Below are positions 53,525-62,546 of a DNA stretch of 64,000 bases, piece by piece. The DNA comes from RGIG4034 sp045576455 (lineage in GTDB: Bacteria > Bacillota > Clostridia > Lachnospirales > Lachnospiraceae). The first letter of the stretch is position 1. Each line of letters opens with the position of its first letter. The stretch is from NCBI GenBank assembly GCA_045576455.1, contig JAZNGM010000035.1:17647-81646 (forward strand). The letters are read 5' to 3'. The position numbers and the translations under genes are program-made. The notes below the pieces were generated by a model that did not search any database, was not told where the DNA came from, and saw only the letters and a list, made by a program, of their open reading frames with translations.

Positions 53525-53817
53525 GTTTTAAACTCCCTTCAAAAAACGTAATAAATAATTAAATATAAAATATTAAGTAATATTATTATTATAGGATGTG
53601 AATATGTTCATAACCTTATCTATTATACTATTTTTCTGGAAAAAATGGAATGTATAAAATGTTAATAAGTTACTTTTATGATGTTAATTAATTTAAAGTT
53701 ATTCACATCATTTAGAAGCTTAAATGATTACTTTTAATATTAAAAAAATTATTAACATTTAAACCACATATAATCTACATCTTATACACATATATTTTGT
53801 GTATAACTTAAAGATAT
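53525..53817. other. dnaA-dnaN spacer: putative second half of the origin
   Basis: These 293 very A+T-rich bases hold TTATTCACA (53699-53707) and a perfect inverted pair TTATACACA (53782-53790) and TGTGTATAA (53798-53806). All are one mismatch from the DnaA box TTATCCACA. In Bacillus this spacer carries the unwinding site; I infer the same possibility here. No gene is seen. Confidence 0.55.
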
Positions 53818-55179
53818 TTATGAAGGATTAAGTTTTTTCTTAATAATTTCTATTTTATTTCTCAAATCTTCATTTTCTTTAATATCTTCTTCTATTTTAT
53901 TAATACCGTGGATTACTGTAGTATGATCTTTTTTTCCGACTGCTTTACCTATATTTGAAAGAGAATCTTCAGTATATTCTCTCATCAGGTACATAATAAT
54001 TTGTCTTGGTTGAACAAATTCCTTATTTCTCTTTTTGGAAATAATATCATCTATACTTATATTAAAGTGTTCAGCAACTACTTCTATTATAAGAGAAGGT
54101 GTAATTTCCCTTGACTTTTCAGGATAAATAACATCTTTTAAAGCTTCTTCAGCAATATCCAGTGTTAAATTTAATTTATTAATTTTAGCAAAAGCAAATA
54201 CTTTATTTAAAGCGCCTTCAAGTTCCCTGATATTTGATTTTATGTTATTAGCAATATACTGGATAATATCATCACTTATTTCTTTATCATATATTTCAGC
54301 ATTTTTGCGTAATATTGCCATACGTGTTTCATAATCAGGTGCTTGGATATCAGCTGTTAATCCCCATTCAAATCTGGATAAAAATCTTTCATCAAGAGTT
54401 TCAAGATTTTTAGGTGGTTTATCAGATGAAATAATGATTTGTTTACCTGCGGAATGAAGTACATTAAATGTGTGGAAAAATTCTTCCTGTGTACTTTCTT
54501 TTCCTATTATAAATTGTATATCATCTACTAATAAAACATCGACAGTTCTATACTTATCACGAAGTTTTGTCATTGCAGCAGCATTACCGCTTCTGATAGA
54601 ATCAATAACTTCATTGGTAAATTGTTCACTGGTAACATAAAGAACCTTCATATTAGGATTCTGATCTAATATGAAATGTCCTATAGAGTGCATAAGGTGG
54701 GTCTTACCAAGACCGGCTCCTCCATATAAATATAAAGGATTATAAGCTTCGCCCGGCGATTCAGCTACTGCAAGAGAAGCAGAATGGGCAAATTTATTAT
54801 TACTACCTACGACAAATGTATCGAATACATATTTAGAATTTAAATTTGCATTTTCATGATTAATGTTATATACGATATTTTTTTCGGATTCATTATCTTT
54901 TTTACCTGAATCGTTTTTAATAATGTCTTTTTCCAAAACAAAGCGGATTTCATAAGTATCGTTAAACATTTCAGAAATAGTAACTTGGAAACAACTAGTA
55001 TATTTTTTTGTTAAATAAGTTACAGCGTGTGATTGATCATATGGAATAAGAATAGTTACAACATGGTCTTCTACACTATACAATCGTAAAGGGAGAATCC
55101 ATGTTGTATATGATATTTCCGAAAAGTCATATTCTATTTTTAATGTCTCTTTAATTTCTTCCCATCTTTCTTCAATCAT
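53818..55179 (-). CDS. dnaA: Chromosomal replication initiator DnaA
   Basis: This is a 453-residue DnaA. Domain I is at the start (IEERWEEIKETLKIEYDFSEISYTTWILPLRL). The AAA+ core shows Walker A GGAGLGKTHLM and Walker B VDVLLVDDIQF. The C-terminal DNA-binding domain carries the signature DHTTVIHGINKI. ATG 55179 follows GAGGGATAGT, whereas the open frame extends 27 codons further up without a ribosome site. It binds the boxes on both sides of its gene to open the origin. Confidence 0.97.
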   Translation of the reverse strand: MIEERWEEIKETLKIEYDFSEISYTTWILPLRLYSVEDHVVTILIPYDQSHAVTYLTKKYTSCFQVTISEMFNDTYEIRFVLEKDIIKNDSGKKDNESEKNIVYNINHENANLNSKYVFDTFVVGSNNKFAHSASLAVAESPGEAYNPLYLYGGAGLGKTHLMHSIGHFILDQNPNMKVLYVTSEQFTNEVIDSIRSGNAAAMTKLRDKYRTVDVLLVDDIQFIIGKESTQEEFFHTFNVLHSAGKQIIISSDKPPKNLETLDERFLSRFEWGLTADIQAPDYETRMAILRKNAEIYDKEISDDIIQYIANNIKSNIRELEGALNKVFAFAKINKLNLTLDIAEEALKDVIYPEKSREITPSLIIEVVAEHFNISIDDIISKKRNKEFVQPRQIIMYLMREYTEDSLSNIGKAVGKKDHTTVIHGINKIEEDIKENEDLRNKIEIIKKKLNPS

Positions 55180-55222
55180 ACTATCCCTCATTCTAATATT
55201 GTACATTAAGATAACTATTATT

Positions 55223-55251
55223 ATCTTAAACGAAAGTGTTAAAAATATCAA
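55223..55251 (-). promoter_or_regulatory. Promoter of dnaA
   Basis: On the minus strand TTGATA (55246-55251) is followed after 17 bases by TAAGAT (55223-55228), about 45 bases before the dnaA start. Confidence 0.6.
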
Positions 55252-55271
55252 CCAAAACAAATATTATAGAA

Positions 55272-55288
55272 ATTAACATTATGTTAAT
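55272..55288. promoter_or_regulatory. Perfect inverted repeat upstream of the dnaA promoter
   Basis: ATTAACAT and ATGTTAAT flank a single T. It sits 20 bases upstream of the dnaA -35 box, between that promoter and the DnaA boxes, and could be a regulator site. Confidence 0.4.
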
Positions 55289-55299
55289 CTAAAATATAG

Positions 55300-55462
55300 T
55301 TATCAACATATATCCACATATAAATGTTTAAAATGTGGATAAAAATATAAAAATTAACCACAATTAAAAATTATGATAAAATAAGACTTTGCAAACAGCT
55401 GAAAAAAGTAATTAACAATTACTGTTCAATTTATCCACAAATTATAAACAAAATGTGGATAT
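55300..55462. other. oriC DnaA-box cluster
   Basis: Boxes on both strands: TTATCAACA (55300-55308), ATATCCACA (55310-55318), TGTGGATAA (55334-55342), a perfect TTATCCACA (55431-55439) and TGTGGATAT (55454-55462). They lie in A+T-rich DNA where gene direction switches, between dnaA and rpmH, so this is the replication origin region. The space 55180-55637 has no gene. Confidence 0.88.
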
Positions 55463-55524
55463 AATTATGTAAATATAAAAATATTTGTGAACATTTTTTA
55501 GTGAAAAAAAATAAATTTATTTAC

Positions 55525-55553
55525 TTGACGTAACATATTTCTTCTTATATAAT
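55525..55553 (+). promoter_or_regulatory. Promoter of the rpmH operon
   Basis: TTGACG (55525-55530) and a perfect TATAAT (55548-55553) are spaced by 17 bases, about 85 bases before the rpmH ATG. Confidence 0.78.
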
Positions 55554-55637
55554 CGTAATGATATTTTCTAACACACAGATTATCACACCATTTATCGAAT
55601 AGATATAAGGTAGAATTAGAAGGAGGTGTTTCCTAAT

Positions 55638-55772
55638 ATGAAGATGACATTTCAGCCAAAGAAAAGATCAAGAGCGAAAGTTCATGGATTTAGAGCAAGA
55701 ATGAGTACTCCGGGTGGAAGAAAAGTTCTCGCAGCAAGAAGATTAAAAGGAAGAAAGAAATTATCAGCATAG
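55638..55772 (+). CDS. rpmH: 50S ribosomal protein L34
   Basis: This 44-residue gene encodes MKMTFQPKKRSRAKVHGF... ending GRKKLSA, the invariant L34 pattern (TFQPKKR, HGFRARM, GRKVLAARR). L34 sits in the large ribosomal subunit. AGGAGG lies before the ATG. It is first in the operon running right from the origin. Confidence 0.98.
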   Translation: MKMTFQPKKRSRAKVHGFRARMSTPGGRKVLAARRLKGRKKLSA

Positions 55773-55815
55773 ACCGCATTTATGTGGTCTATTTTTCTCT
55801 GAAAGGAGTTTTATT

Positions 55816-56166
55816 TTGAATTTTTCAGAGTCTTTAAAAAGTAATAATGATTTTCAGTATGTTTATAAAAACGGAAAATCATATGCGAACCGGTATTTAA
55901 TTATGTATGTGTTAGAAAATAATGAAAATATTAACAGATTGGGAATATCGGTGAGTAAAAAAGTCGGAAACAGTGTTGTAAGGCATAGAGTAAAAAGACT
56001 GATCCGGGAAAGTTACAGACTACATGAAGAAATGTTTAATAGTGGTTTAAACATTGTAGTCATTGCAAGAACAAATGCATCTCAAATTAGCTATGCCGAA
56101 ACAGAGAGTGCATTATTACATCTATCAAAACTTCATAAAATCATAAAGTGTGTAGACACAAAATGA
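55816..56166 (+). CDS. rnpA: Ribonuclease P protein component
   Basis: The 116-residue protein helps the RNase P RNA bind and cut tRNA precursors. The RNR signature is seen as SVSKKVGNSVVRHRVKRLIRESYR. It starts at TTG 55816, with AAAGGAG eight bases upstream. It follows rpmH by 43 bases, the usual order. Confidence 0.96.
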   Translation: MNFSESLKSNNDFQYVYKNGKSYANRYLIMYVLENNENINRLGISVSKKVGNSVVRHRVKRLIRESYRLHEEMFNSGLNIVVIARTNASQISYAETESALLHLSKLHKIIKCVDTK

Positions 56167-56188
56167 AATGAGGTCAACTAGAATTAAT

Positions 56189-56398
56189 ATGAGAAAAATA
56201 CTAATTGCAATCATAAAATTCTATCAAAGAAATATTTCTCCGTTAAAAAGAACAAAATGTCCGTATTATCCGACATGTTCTAATTATGGATTAGAGGCCA
56301 TTAAAAAACATGGGGCTTTAAAAGGCGGTTGTTTAACTATATGGAGAATATTAAGGTGTAATCCTTTTTCAAAGGGAGGGTATGATCCTGTCCCATAA
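56189..56398 (+). CDS. yidD: Membrane protein insertion efficiency factor YidD
   Basis: The roughly 69-residue protein carries the YidD signature FYQRNISPLKRTKCPYYPTCSNYGLEAIKKHGALKGG and ends RCNPFSKGGYDPVP. It is a peripheral membrane protein that helps YidC insert proteins. I choose ATG 56189 (MRKILIAIIKFYQ), which matches the family start. Another ATG at 56168, just after rnpA, has no ribosome site. Confidence 0.93.
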   Translation: MRKILIAIIKFYQRNISPLKRTKCPYYPTCSNYGLEAIKKHGALKGGCLTIWRILRCNPFSKGGYDPVP

Positions 56399-56418
56399 GG
56401 GTAATAAGGAGGAAAAAA

Positions 56419-57705
56419 ATGTTTGACGTGTTATTAACACAAAATTCAACACCAATTTTTAAGTATATTGTTTCATTACTCGGTTTCATAATGAATGCTA
56501 TATACGAATTTTTATATTTTATTGGAATTGGAAACGTTGGTTTAGTTATCATTCTCTTTACTGTTGTAATGTATATGTTAATGCTTCCGTTAACAATGAA
56601 ACAGCAGAGATTTTCTAAATTATCTGCAAAAATGAATCCTGAAATTCAGGCAATCAGAGAAAAATATAAAGGTAAAAGAGATAATGATTCAATGATGAAA
56701 ATGAATCAGGAAACACAGGCGGTGTATGCAAAATATGGTGTTTCACCTGCCGGCGGTTGTGTTCAATTACTTATTCAGATGCCGGTTTTATTTGCATTGT
56801 ATCAAGTAATTTATTCTATTCCTGGTTATGTTTCAAAAATTAAAGGTTTATTTACAGGATTAGTATCTAATCTTGGAGAAGCTGATATTGATATTTTTAA
56901 AAACTTATTTGAAAAAAGTTCAAATTTATCAATGTATTTAAATAAGTTAAAACCGGGTGATGGTTTACAAAATAAATTTATTGATTTATTAAACCATTTT
57001 AATGCAAGTGATTGGGAAACACTTAGAAATTCAGCAGAATACGGAAAATATAGTGATATTATTGATAAAACCCAAAATGGTCTTGCAGATGCTTATAACT
57101 TTTTAGGTCTTAATATTGGTTATTCCCCTTCTTCTATTATAAGTGATGCATGGGGAGTAAACTGGTTACTTGTTATTGGAGCCGTTTTAATTCCTATTCT
57201 TGCCGGTTTAACCCAGTATATTAATATTAAACTTGCTCCTCAGGCTGCAGCTAATAATAACAATAATAACGGTACTGATACTATGGGTTCATCTATGAAA
57301 GTAATGAACATGGTAATGCCTGTTATTTCTATTATTTTCTGTTATTCACTTCAGGTAGGTGTTGGTCTTTACTGGATTGGAAGTTCAATTGTAAGAACGG
57401 TTCAGCAGATAGTTATTAATAAACATATTGATAAGATGGATTTGGAAGATTTAATGAAGAAAAACCTTGAAAAGGTAAATAAGAAACGTGCAAGACAAGG
57501 TCTTCCTCCACAACAGCTGAATGCAAAGGCTAATATTAATACAAAGAGTATTAGTTCAAAAGCTAATATAAGAACCAAAGAACAAATTGATGCAGATGTT
57601 AAAAAATCAACTGATTATTACAATAATAATAATAATGCAAAACAAGGAAGTCTTGCTTCAAAAGTAAATATGGTGAAGCAGTACAACGAGAAAAATTCAA
57701 AGTAA
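56419..57705 (+). CDS. yidC: Membrane protein insertase YidC/SpoIIIJ
   Basis: The 428-residue insertase has five helices. The 60KD_IMP core shows VGLVIILFTVVMYMLMLPLTMKQQRFSKLSAKMNPEIQAIREKYKGK (with the conserved Lys/Arg hairpin) and PAGGCVQLLIQMPVLFALYQVI. It has an insertion of about 90 residues between helices 2 and 3 and a long Asn-rich, basic C-terminal tail (VNKKRARQGLPPQQ) that can bind ribosomes. AAGGAGG precedes the ATG. It integrates proteins with or without Sec. Confidence 0.96.
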   Translation: MFDVLLTQNSTPIFKYIVSLLGFIMNAIYEFLYFIGIGNVGLVIILFTVVMYMLMLPLTMKQQRFSKLSAKMNPEIQAIREKYKGKRDNDSMMKMNQETQAVYAKYGVSPAGGCVQLLIQMPVLFALYQVIYSIPGYVSKIKGLFTGLVSNLGEADIDIFKNLFEKSSNLSMYLNKLKPGDGLQNKFIDLLNHFNASDWETLRNSAEYGKYSDIIDKTQNGLADAYNFLGLNIGYSPSSIISDAWGVNWLLVIGAVLIPILAGLTQYINIKLAPQAAANNNNNNGTDTMGSSMKVMNMVMPVISIIFCYSLQVGVGLYWIGSSIVRTVQQIVINKHIDKMDLEDLMKKNLEKVNKKRARQGLPPQQLNAKANINTKSISSKANIRTKEQIDADVKKSTDYYNNNNNAKQGSLASKVNMVKQYNEKNSK

Positions 57706-57728
57706 TAATTAGTTAAGGAGGTTATGCA

Positions 57729-58361
57729 ATGGAATTTGAAAGATTTTCAGCAAAAACATTAAATGATGCAATTACTGAAGCATGTACACATTTTGTTGTT
57801 GCAAGTGATAAATTAGAATATGAAGTAGTTGAAGAAGGCTCTTCCGGGTTTTTAGGTTTTAATGCAAAACCATATGTAATTAAGGCAAGAGTTAAACAGG
57901 AAAAATTATCAGTAGAAGATGAAGCTAAAAAATTCTTAAATGAAGTTTTTGCTGCAATGAACATGGCTGTAGTTATTGACGCAAAGTATGATGAAGTTCA
58001 GAATAATCTTGATATTGATTTAAGTGGTGATGAGATGGGTGTTTTAATCGGAAAAAGAGGACAAACACTTGATTCATTACAGTATCTTGTTTCATTAGTA
58101 GTTAATAAAGGAACAAATGAATACATTAGGGTAAAACTTGATACTGAGAATTATCGTAAGAGAAGAAAAGATACCCTTGAGAATCTTGCTAAAAATATTG
58201 CATTCAAGGTTAAAAGAACAAAAAGAAGTGTTTCACTTGAACCTATGAATCCATATGAAAGAAGGATTATACATTCAGCATTACAAAATGACAGATATGT
58301 TACTACACATAGTGAAGGTGAAGAACCATTTAGAAGAGTAATTGTTACATTAAAGAAATAA
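57729..58361 (+). CDS. khpB: RNA-binding protein KhpB/Jag
   Basis: The 210-residue protein has an N-terminal Jag domain (FSAKTLNDAITEACTHFVVASDKLEYEVVEEGSSGFLGF), a KH domain (MGVLIGKRGQTLDSLQYLVSLV) and a C-terminal R3H domain (NPYERRIIHSALQNDRYVTTHSEGEEPFRRV). It binds RNA and influences cell-wall growth in Firmicutes. It closes the operon and is followed by a strong terminator. Confidence 0.95.
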   Translation: MEFERFSAKTLNDAITEACTHFVVASDKLEYEVVEEGSSGFLGFNAKPYVIKARVKQEKLSVEDEAKKFLNEVFAAMNMAVVIDAKYDEVQNNLDIDLSGDEMGVLIGKRGQTLDSLQYLVSLVVNKGTNEYIRVKLDTENYRKRRKDTLENLAKNIAFKVKRTKRSVSLEPMNPYERRIIHSALQNDRYVTTHSEGEEPFRRVIVTLKK

Positions 58362-58372
58362 ACAAAAAATTA

Positions 58373-58406
58373 AAATGCTTATGAAATATTTTTCATAAGC
58401 ATTTTC
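58373..58406 (+). terminator. Strong intrinsic terminator after khpB
   Basis: AAAATGCTTATGAAA and TTTCATAAGCATTTT form a perfect 15-bp stem with a 4-nt loop, usable in both directions. Confidence 0.88.
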
Positions 58407-58416
58407 TCTTCATAAT

Positions 58417-58425
58417 GTTATAATA
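58417..58425 (+). promoter_or_regulatory. Extended -10 promoter of the mnmE operon
   Basis: TGTTATAAT (TG at 58417-58418, TATAAT at 58420-58425) is a perfect extended -10, about 35 bases before the mnmE start. Confidence 0.7.
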
Positions 58426-58460
58426 CATATAAAAATATTAATGTAAGGAGGAAAAATACA

Positions 58461-59843
58461 ATGAAGACAGATACGATTGCTGCAATTGCTACCGGGTTAT
58501 CTAATTCCGGAATAGGTATAATCCGCGTGTCGGGAGACGAAGCAATCAATATTGTAAATAAAATTTATAAAAACAAGAATAATGAACATAGTTTATATAA
58601 ATATAAATCACATACAATTCATTATGGGTTTATTTATGATAACGATAATGTTATTGATGAAGTAATGGTATCTGTTTTTATTGCACCTTATTCTTTTACT
58701 ACTGAAGATACGGTAGAAATAAATTGTCATGGCGGAATTTATGTTCTTAAGAAAATACTTGAACTTGTTTTAAAAAATGGTGCAAGAATTGCAGAACCGG
58801 GTGAATTTACTAAGAGAGCTTTTTTACATGGCCGTATTGATTTAACAAAAGCTGAGGCAGTAATGGATATGATTCATGCTGAAAATGATTTTGCATTAAA
58901 ATCATCAATGAGACAGTTATCCGGTGAATTATCCGAAAAGATAAAAAAATTACGTGATAAAATAATATATGAAATTGCTTTTATAGAATCAGCATTAGAT
59001 GATCCGGAACATATTTCTTTGGATAATTATCCTGAAGAATTAGATAAAAAAGTAAAAGAAATTAAAAATGAATTATCTCTCTTATTAAAAAATGCAGATA
59101 ATGGCTCTATATTAAAAAACGGAATTAATACGGTTATTATAGGAAAACCTAATGCCGGTAAATCCAGTTTATTAAACAGACTGGCCGGTAAAGAAAGAGC
59201 TATTGTAACTGATATTGCAGGAACGACCAGAGATATAATTGAAGAAAAAGTAATTTTAGGAGATGTAACTTTAAATATAATTGATACAGCCGGTATACGG
59301 GATACAAGTGATACAATAGAAAAAATAGGTGTTGAAAAAGCTATTTCGTATGCAAAAGATGCAGATCTTGTTATATATGTAGTTGATTCTTCGATTCTTT
59401 TAGATGATAATGATTATGAGATAATGGACTTATTAAAAGATAAAAAATCGATTATTTTATTTAATAAATCTGATTTAAATAGTATTGTTGATGAAAATGA
59501 AATAAAAAAGAAGTTATCTAATGATATACCGATTATAAAAACATCAACAAAAGCCGGTACCGGTTTTGATGAATTGGAACATATTATAAATGATATGTTT
59601 TTATCCGGTTTAATTGAACAAAAAGATGAAATATATCTTACTAATATGCGCCATAAAGATGCAATTAACGAAGCATATAACAGCATAAATATGGTTATTA
59701 AAAGTATTGAAGATTTAATGCCTGAAGATTTCTTTTCAATTGATTTAATGAATGCCTATAAAGAATTAGGATATATAATCGGGGAAGAAGTGGAAGACGA
59801 TTTAGTAAATGAAATATTTACAAAGTTTTGTATGGGTAAGTAA
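58461..59843 (+). CDS. mnmE: tRNA modification GTPase MnmE
   Basis: The 460-residue protein, with MnmG, adds a carboxymethylaminomethyl group to U34 of certain tRNAs. It starts TIAAIATGLSNSGIGIIRVSG and has a folate-binding domain. The GTPase domain is G1 GKPNAGKSSLLN, G3 DTAGI, G4 NKSD. The C-terminal FCMGK supplies the catalytic Cys motif (CxGK). GGAGG precedes the ATG. First gene of the mnmE-mnmG-rsmG operon. Confidence 0.97.
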   Translation: MKTDTIAAIATGLSNSGIGIIRVSGDEAINIVNKIYKNKNNEHSLYKYKSHTIHYGFIYDNDNVIDEVMVSVFIAPYSFTTEDTVEINCHGGIYVLKKILELVLKNGARIAEPGEFTKRAFLHGRIDLTKAEAVMDMIHAENDFALKSSMRQLSGELSEKIKKLRDKIIYEIAFIESALDDPEHISLDNYPEELDKKVKEIKNELSLLLKNADNGSILKNGINTVIIGKPNAGKSSLLNRLAGKERAIVTDIAGTTRDIIEEKVILGDVTLNIIDTAGIRDTSDTIEKIGVEKAISYAKDADLVIYVVDSSILLDDNDYEIMDLLKDKKSIILFNKSDLNSIVDENEIKKKLSNDIPIIKTSTKAGTGFDELEHIINDMFLSGLIEQKDEIYLTNMRHKDAINEAYNSINMVIKSIEDLMPEDFFSIDLMNAYKELGYIIGEEVEDDLVNEIFTKFCMGK

Positions 59844-59855
59844 TGGAGGAAAATT

Positions 59856-61775
59856 ATGCCTGAGAATAAAGTACAGGTTGATGTATGTGTAGTAGGAGCA
59901 GGACATGCCGGTTGTGAAGCAGCTTTAGCATGTGCAAGACTTGGATTAGAAACAGTTATTTTTACGGTTAGTGTAGATAGTATTGCACTTATGCCATGTA
60001 ATCCGAATATCGGAGGATCTTCAAAAGGTCATTTAGTCCGTGAGTTAGATGCACTTGGCGGTGAAATGGGTAAAAATATTGATAAGACTTTTATTCAATC
60101 TAAAATGTTAAATTTGTCAAAAGGTCCTGCTGTTCATTCATTGCGTGCTCAGGCAGATAAAGCCGATTATACCCGTGAGATGAGAAAAGTACTAGAAAAT
60201 CAGGATAATCTCACTATTAAGCAGGCAGAAATATGCGAACTATTATATGAAGATTATTATGATGAGAATAATCTTCAAGTAGAAAAAAGGATAACCGGTG
60301 TCAAAACTTTTACCGGTGCAATATATGAATGTAAAGCAGCTATATTATGTACCGGAACATATTTAAAGGCAAGATGTCTTTGCGGTGAAGCTATTACATA
60401 TACCGGTCCAAATGGATTACAACCTGCAAATTATCTTACAGATTCTCTTATTAATATGGGAATTGAAATGAGAAGATTTAAAACAGGTACACCTGCAAGA
60501 ATGGATAAACGTAGTATAGATTTTTCTAAGATGGAAGAACAATTTGGTGATAAAGTTGTAGTTCCGTTTTCTTATTCTACAAATCCTGAAGATGTGCAGA
60601 TTGACCAGGTATCCTGTTGGTTAACATATACTAATGAGAAAACACATGAGATCATAAGAAATAATTTGGATAGATCTCCTATTTATGCCGGTGTGATTGA
60701 AGGAACAGGACCTAGATACTGTCCTTCTATAGAAGATAAAGTAGTAAAATTTGCTGAAAAAGAAAGACACCAGGTATTTCTTGAGCCGGAAGGAATTCAT
60801 ACAAATGAAATGTATGTTGGCGGTATGTCTTCTTCTCTTCCTGAAGATGTTCAAATTGCAATGTATAGGACAGTACCCGGTCTTGAAAATTGTAAAATAG
60901 TACGTAATGCTTATGCTATTGAGTATGATTGTATTAATCCAAAACAGTTATATGCAACACTCGAAATGAAAAAAGTATCAGGACTCTTTTGCGCCGGTCA
61001 GTTTAATGGAAGTAGTGGATATGAAGAGGCAGCAGTTCAAGGTTTGATTGCCGGAATTAATGCCGGTATGAAAATAAAAGGTAGAGAACAAATTACTTTA
61101 GACAGATCACAAGCCTATATTGGTGTACTTATAGACGATCTTGTTACTAAGGATAATCGTGAACCTTACAGAATGATGACTTCACGTGCAGAATATCGTT
61201 TGCTTTTACGTCAGGATAATGCAGATTTAAGACTTACTAAAATCGGATATGAAGTAGGTCTTGTTAGTGAGGAACGATATAAATATGTATGTAGAAAACA
61301 GGAAATAATTGAACAAGAAGTAGAGCGTCTTAAAAATACTTTGGTTGGTGCTAATAAAGACGTGCAGGAATTTTTATTATCAGTAAACAGTACTCCTTTA
61401 AAAACAGGAACGACATTATCTGAATTAATATGCCGCCCTGAGTTAAGTTATAAAATTATTGCACCTATTGATCCGGCAAGACCGGAAGTAACGGATGATG
61501 TGGTTGAACAGATTGATATATTTGTAAAATATGAAGGCTATATTATACGTCAGCAAAAACAGGTAGAACAATTCGCAAAAATTGAAAATAAAAGAATACC
61601 GAGAGATATTAATTATGATGATATATCTTCTCTTCGTTTGGAGGCAACCCAAAAATTGAAAGAATTTAAACCGGATTCTGTGGGACAAGCTTCAAGAATT
61701 TCAGGAGTAACGCCTGCAGATATATCTGTTTTACTAGTGTATTTAGAAAGCTACCATTATACCAGTGAAAGTTAA
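59856..61775 (+). CDS. mnmG: tRNA uridine-5-carboxymethylaminomethyl modification enzyme MnmG
   Basis: The 639-residue FAD enzyme is the partner of MnmE. The FAD site is CVVGAGHAGCEAALACARLG at the start. Conserved runs are NPNIGGSSKGHLVRELDALGG and FCAGQFNGSSGYEEAAVQGL. The C-terminal tRNA-binding part is complete. GGAGG precedes the ATG, 12 bases after mnmE. Confidence 0.97.
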   Translation: MPENKVQVDVCVVGAGHAGCEAALACARLGLETVIFTVSVDSIALMPCNPNIGGSSKGHLVRELDALGGEMGKNIDKTFIQSKMLNLSKGPAVHSLRAQADKADYTREMRKVLENQDNLTIKQAEICELLYEDYYDENNLQVEKRITGVKTFTGAIYECKAAILCTGTYLKARCLCGEAITYTGPNGLQPANYLTDSLINMGIEMRRFKTGTPARMDKRSIDFSKMEEQFGDKVVVPFSYSTNPEDVQIDQVSCWLTYTNEKTHEIIRNNLDRSPIYAGVIEGTGPRYCPSIEDKVVKFAEKERHQVFLEPEGIHTNEMYVGGMSSSLPEDVQIAMYRTVPGLENCKIVRNAYAIEYDCINPKQLYATLEMKKVSGLFCAGQFNGSSGYEEAAVQGLIAGINAGMKIKGREQITLDRSQAYIGVLIDDLVTKDNREPYRMMTSRAEYRLLLRQDNADLRLTKIGYEVGLVSEERYKYVCRKQEIIEQEVERLKNTLVGANKDVQEFLLSVNSTPLKTGTTLSELICRPELSYKIIAPIDPARPEVTDDVVEQIDIFVKYEGYIIRQQKQVEQFAKIENKRIPRDINYDDISSLRLEATQKLKEFKPDSVGQASRISGVTPADISVLLVYLESYHYTSES

Positions 61776-61792
61776 TAAATTGTGGAGATAGT

Positions 61793-62515
61793 ATGAGAGA
61801 AAAGGAAATAGAAAATTTCTTAAAAGATGCTGAACAATTTAATATTTGTTTATCACAACAACAGGTAGATCAATTTGTAAGATATTATGAATTACTTGTT
61901 GAATGGAATTCTTTTATGAACCTTACAGGTATCACAGAATTTTCCGAAGTACTAAAAAAACATTTTATAGATAGCATAAGTATATTTAGTTATGTAAACC
62001 AAAATAGTATAAGTAGTCTTATTGATGTAGGTACAGGTGCAGGCTTTCCCGGATTACCATTAAAAATTGTATGTCCTGAACTTAAGGTTACTTTATTAGA
62101 TTCTTTGGATAAAAGAATTAAGTTTTTAAATTGTGTAATTGATGAATTGGAGTTACAAAATATTACTGCTATTCACGGAAGAGCTGAAGATTATGCGAGT
62201 AATATGGAACATAGGGAATTCTATGATATGGCAGTATCAAGAGCAGTTGCTAATCTATCAACGTTATCAGAATACTGTTTACCATTTGTAAAAAAAGATG
62301 GTATCTTTGTATCTTATAAATCAGAAACTCTTGAAGAAGAAGTAATAAATGCAACTAATGCTATTCAGATATTAGGCGGAAGAATTATGAATAAATATTC
62401 TTTCTATTTACCGGGTACGGATATATATAGAACATTATGTTTTATTGAAAAGGTTGATTCTACACCTGATAAGTATCCTAGGAAAGCAGGACTACCGTCA
62501 AAGAAACCATTATAA
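61793..62515 (+). CDS. rsmG: 16S rRNA (guanine-527-N7)-methyltransferase RsmG
   Basis: The 240-residue methyltransferase uses S-adenosylmethionine. The SAM motif is LIDVGTGAGFPGLPLKIV. RSM marks include WNSFMNLTGITEFSEVLKKHFIDSI and the late AVSRAVANLSTLSEYCLPFVKKDG. It methylates G527 of 16S rRNA, and its loss gives low-level streptomycin resistance. It is last of the modification operon. Confidence 0.96.
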   Translation: MREKEIENFLKDAEQFNICLSQQQVDQFVRYYELLVEWNSFMNLTGITEFSEVLKKHFIDSISIFSYVNQNSISSLIDVGTGAGFPGLPLKIVCPELKVTLLDSLDKRIKFLNCVIDELELQNITAIHGRAEDYASNMEHREFYDMAVSRAVANLSTLSEYCLPFVKKDGIFVSYKSETLEEEVINATNAIQILGGRIMNKYSFYLPGTDIYRTLCFIEKVDSTPDKYPRKAGLPSKKPL

Positions 62516-62546
62516 ACTTACCATATTGTATAGGGGGGAATATTAT

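Noticed and set aside
53782..53806. Terminator of dnaA
   Set aside because: The perfect inverted repeat has no T run on the minus strand, and its arms are DnaA-box-like, so an origin site is more likely.
46566..55179. Prophage, insertion sequence or resistance island near the origin
   Set aside because: Only the standard origin gene order is present, with no transposase, integrase or repeats at the borders.
55180..55260. N-terminal extension of DnaA (MFWLIFLTLSFK...)
   Set aside because: It is hydrophobic, unlike any DnaA, covers the predicted dnaA promoter and has no ribosome site.
62445..62546. N-terminal extension of the DegS-like kinase into rsmG
   Set aside because: A strong AGGGGGG ribosome site marks ATG 62547, and the extension lies within rsmG in another frame.
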